Assembly (NCBI GenBank): GCA_016584305.1
Contig: JACEEZ010012792.1
Span: 87,001 to 151,000 of the forward strand
Reading direction: 5' to 3'
DNA length: 64,000 bases
DNA from: Chionoecetes opilio
Taxonomy: Eukaryota; Arthropoda; Malacostraca; Decapoda; Majidae
The translations under genes and the position numbers were made by a program. Positions 59,021 through 64,000 of the stretch are shown piece after piece; the stretch's first letter is position 1, and each line of letters opens with the position of its first letter. Under the pieces are notes generated by a model. It was given only the letters and a program-made list of their open reading frames with translations. It was not told the DNA's origin and did not search any database.

Positions 59021-62000
59021 TCGGTGTGGTTGTTATTAGCACATTGCAGTGGCGTGGCGGCGGTGCTCAGTGTGGTTGTTATTAGCACATGGCAGTGGTG
59101 TGGCGGGGGTGGTCGGTGTGGTTGTTATTAGCACATTGCAGTGGCGTGGCGGCGGTGCTCAGTGTGGTTGTTATTAGCACACAGTAGTGGCGTGGCGGGG
59201 GTGGTCGGTGTGGTTGTTATTAGCACATGGCAGTGGTGTGGCGGCGGTGCTCAGTGTGGTTGTTATAAGCACATGGCAGTGGTGTGGCGGGGGTGGTCGG
59301 TGTGGTTGTTATTAGCACATGGCAGTGGTGTGGCGGCGGTGTCAGTGTGGTTGTTATTAGCACATGGCAGTGGCGTGGCGGCGGTGCTCGTGTGGTTGTT
59401 ATTAGCACACAGCAGTGGCGTGGCGGGGGTGGTCGGTGTGGTTGTTATTAGCACATGGCAGTGACGTGGCGGGGGTGGTCGGTGTGGTTGTTATTTAGCA
59501 CATGGCAGTGGGTGGCGGGGGTGGTCGGTGTGGTTGTTATTAGCACATTGGCAGTGGTGTGGCGGGGGTGGTCGGTGTGGTTGTTATTAGCACATGGCAG
59601 TGGCTGTGGCGGGGGTGGTCGGTGTGGTTGTTATTAGCCCATGGCAGTGGTGTGGCGGGGGTGGTCGGGTGGTTGTTATTAGCAACATGGCAGTGGTGTG
59701 GCGGGGGTGGTCGATGTTGTTGTTATTAGCACATGGCAGTGGCGTGGCGGGGGTGGTCGGTGTGGTTGTTATTAGCACATGGCAGTGGCGTGGCGGGGGT
59801 GGTCGATGTTGTTGTTATTAGCACATGGCAGTGGCGTGGCGGGGGTGGTCGGTGTGGTTGTTATTAGCACATGGCAGTGGCGTGGCGGGGGTGGTCGGTG
59901 TTGTTGTTATTAGCACATGGCAGTGGCGTGGCGGGGTGGTCGGTGTGGTTGTTATTAGCACATGGCAGTGGGTGGCGGGGGTGGTCGGTGTGGTTGTTAT
60001 TAGCACATGGCAGTGGACGTGGCGGGGTGGTCGGTGTGGTTGTTATTAGCACATGGCAGTGGCGTGGCGGGGTGGTCGGTGTGGTTGTCATTAGCACATT
60101 GCAGTGGCGTGGCGGGGGTGGTCTGTGTGGTTGTTATTAGCACATGGCAGTGGTGTGGCGGGGGTGGTCGGTGTGGTTGTTATAGCACATGGCAGTGGCG
60201 CGGCGGGGTGGTCGGTGTGGTTGTTATTAGCACTTGCAGTGGCGTGGCGGGGGTGGTCGGTGTGGTTGTTATTAGCACATGGCAGTGGTGTGGCGGGGGT
60301 GGTCGGTGTGGTTGCTATTAGCACATGGCAGTGGCGTGGCGGCGGTGGTCGGTGTGGTTGTTATTAGCACATGGCAGTGGCGTGGCGGGGGTGGTCGGTG
60401 TGGTTGTTATTAGCACATTGCAGTGGCGTGGCGGGGGTGCTCAGTGTGGTTGTTATTAGCACATGGCAGTGGCGTGGCGGGGTGGTCGGTGTGGTTGTTA
60501 TTAGCACATGGCAGTGGCGTGGCGGGGGTGCTCAGTGTGGTTGTTATTAGCACATGGCAGTGGCGTGGCGGGGTGCTCAGTGTGGTTGTTATTAGCACAT
60601 GGAGTGGCGTGGCGGTGGTGGTCGGTGTGGTTGTTATTAGCACATGGCAGTGGCGTGGCGGGGGTGGTCAGTGTTGTTGTTATTAGCACATGGCAGTGGT
60701 GTGGCGGGCGGTGGTCGGTGTGGTTGTTATTAGCACATGGCAGTGGCGTGGCGGGGTGGTCGGTGTTGTTGTTATTAGCACATAGCAGTGGGTGGCGGGG
60801 GTGGTCGGTGTTGGTTGTTATTAGCACATAGCAGTGGCTGTGGCAGGGGTGGTCGGTGTGGTTGTTATTAGCACATGGCAGTGGCGTGGCGGGGGTGGTC
60901 GGTGTGGTTGTAATTAGCACATAGCAGTGGTGTGGCGGGGGTGGTCGGTGTTGTTGTTATTAGCACATGCAGTGGTGTGGCGGGGGTGGTCGGTGTGGTT
61001 GTTATTAGCACATGGCAGTGGCGTGGCGGCGGTGTTCAGTGTGGTTGTTATTAGCACATGCAGTGGCGTGGCGGGGGTGGTCGGTGTGGTTGTTATTAGC
61101 ACATGGCAGTGGCGTGGCGGGGGTGGTCGGTGTGGTTGTTATTAGCACATGGCAGTGGCGTGGCGGGGGTGGTCGGTGTGGTTGTTATTAGCACATGGCA
61201 GTGGCGTGGCGGGGGTGGTCGGTGTGGTTGTTATTAGCACATAGCAGTGGCGTGGCGGGGGTGGTCATTGTGGTTGTTATTAGTACATGGCAGTGGCGTG
61301 GCGGGGGTGGTCGGTTGTGGTTGTTATTAGCACATAGCAGTGGCTTGGCGGGGGTGGTCGGTGTGTGTTTTATTAGCACATGGCAGTGGCGTGGCGGGGG
61401 TGGTCGGTGTGGTTGTTATTAGCACATAGCAGTGGCTTGGCGGGGTGGTCGGTGTGGTTGTTATTAGCACATGGCAGTGGCGTGGCGGGTGTGGTCGTGT
61501 GTGTTGTTATTAGCACATGGCAGTGGCGTGGGGGGGTGGTGGGTTTTGGTTGTTATTAGCACATGGCAGTGGCGTGGCGGGGGTGGTCGGTGTGGTTGTT
61601 ATTAGCACATAGCAGTGGCGTGGCGGGGGTGGTCGGTGTGGTTGTTATTAGCACATAGCAGTGGCGTGGCGGGGGTGGTCAGTGTGGTTGTTATTAGCAC
61701 CTAGCAGTGGCGTGGCGGGGTGGTCGGTGTGGTTGTTATTAGCACATGGCAGTGGCGTGGCGGGGGGGTCAGTGTGGTTGTTATTAGCACATAGCAGTGG
61801 CGTGGCGGGGGTGGTCGGTGTGGTTGTTATTAGCACATGGCAGTGGCGTGGCGGGGGTGGTCGGTGTGGTTGTTATTAGCACATAGCAGTGGCGTGGCGG
61901 GGGTGGTCGGTGTGGTTGTTATTAGCACATAGCAGTGGTGTGGCGGGGGTGGTCGGTGTGGTTGTTATTAGCACATGGCAGTGGCGTGGCGGGGGTGGTC

Positions 62001-62242
62001 GGTGTGGTTGTTATTAGCACACAGCAGTGGCGTGGCGGGGGTGGTCGTTGTGGTTGTTATTAGCACATGGCAGTGGCGTGGCGGGGGTGGTCGGTGTGGT
62101 TGTTATTAGCTCATGGCAGTGGCGTGGCGGGGGTGGTCGGTGTGGTTGTTTTAGCACATGGCAGTGGCGTGGCAGGGGTGGTCGGTGTGGTTGTTATTAG
62201 CACATAACAGTGGCGTGGCGGGGGTGGTCGGTGTGGTTGTTA
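59021..62242. repeat. 46-bp minisatellite, array 2, about 70 copies
   Basis: Same unit as array 1, over 3.2 kb. The 5' third carries GCGGTGCTCAG variants absent from array 1 and frequent 1-bp deletions; the 3' third closely resembles array 1. Confidence 0.97.
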
Positions 62243-63562
<1,320 letters not shown>

Positions 63563-64000
63563 GGTATCCCTCGTGGTGATCAGGGTTCTTATGTTACCTG
63601 ATATTTGTGCCAGATAATACATCAATTTCATGACAATTTAATCTAATAACAGGGAAAGCAAATACGAGTTCATTGAATTAGCGGCGGGAGTTTCAATCAC
63701 AGTGGTCATTTAGGTACTTGGGTCACGTAATCAGCTTTAGTCTGTAACTCAGATTAAATGGAATAATTCATAATTGTGTGATATTACAGCTCATTTGAAC
63801 TTGCAAAAACACATGGAGGCAACTTTTTCTTCTGATTCAACTCCACACCTTTTCTGACACCCCTGGCTGGCCGCCCATCAACAAATCCTTCTCGAATAAT
63901 AAAAAAAGCTCACCTAAAATACCGACACAAGACACCTAACCCGTTCCCCCCTGACAGTAAACTATCAGTGATGACCAACGCCACAGAGCTGAGCATTTTA
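63563..64000. other. No recognisable gene
   Basis: Unique-looking AT-rich sequence up to the window edge. Confidence 0.5.

Noticed and set aside
59141..61879. Many Gly/Val/Trp-rich plus frames and Thr/Pro/Asn/His-rich minus frames
   Set aside because: All derive from the 46-bp minisatellite; indels between units just move the frame.

Overview
This window looks like nuclear DNA of an arthropod, most likely a decapod crustacean. That is an inference from the density of long (GA)n, (CA)n and (TA)n microsatellites, the many minisatellites and the mix of CR1-like LINEs, RNase H-bearing LINEs, hAT and PIF/Harbinger relics and a tRNA-derived SINE. There is no bacterial-type gene organisation, no CRISPR array and no operon. 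Most of the window is decayed mobile DNA and tandem repeat; only one locus (54575-56998) looks like a possible host gene.

Layout. 1-783: a near-perfect fold-back (inverted-repeat) element. 820-881: a CRE/TATA/initiator-like promoter signature. 1981-4225: a DNA transposon with about 180-bp terminal inverted repeats and a 5-bp ATATA duplication, carrying a frameshifted, C-terminally truncated piece of an uncharacterised gene family. 4865-8013: a CR1-like LINE split by an RNase H-bearing LINE (5073-6114, minus strand) with a 13-bp target duplication. 8.5-14.5 kb: minisatellite, microsatellites and a half copy of the fold-back. 14.5-19.7 kb: reverse-strand LINE sequence full of homopolymer errors, probably unpolished assembly. 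22.7-27.5 kb: three minisatellites (28, 73 and 21 bp) and a second RNase H LINE (23461-25287, 10-bp target duplication). 27995-30080: a decayed, very charged coiled-coil coding region. 30.7-35.7 kb: microsatellites and a LINE remnant whose 3' part holds about 1.3 kb of a 16-bp satellite. 35700-36063: a tRNA-derived SINE. 37377-37811: a deleted Harbinger-type element. 39947-43671: a hAT transposon with 8-bp target duplication and a dead transposase. 45.4-51.5 kb and 59.0-63.6 kb: a duplicated block built around a 46-bp minisatellite, interleaved with noisy sequence. 52229-53361: a non-autonomous hAT with 8-bp target duplication.

The most interesting locus is 54575-56998: one reading frame of about 808 codons, interrupted only by two TAG codons, combining an acidic N-terminus, an RRM-like domain, two internal amino-acid repeat arrays and two predicted membrane segments, with promoter-like elements upstream and an AATAAA overlapping its final stop. 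I do not recognise the protein. The two TAGs could be real nonsense mutations, sequencing errors, polymorphism or readthrough sites; sequence alone cannot decide. The elements do not form a pathway: the window is a record of nested insertions and tandem-repeat growth, with some assembly artefacts.
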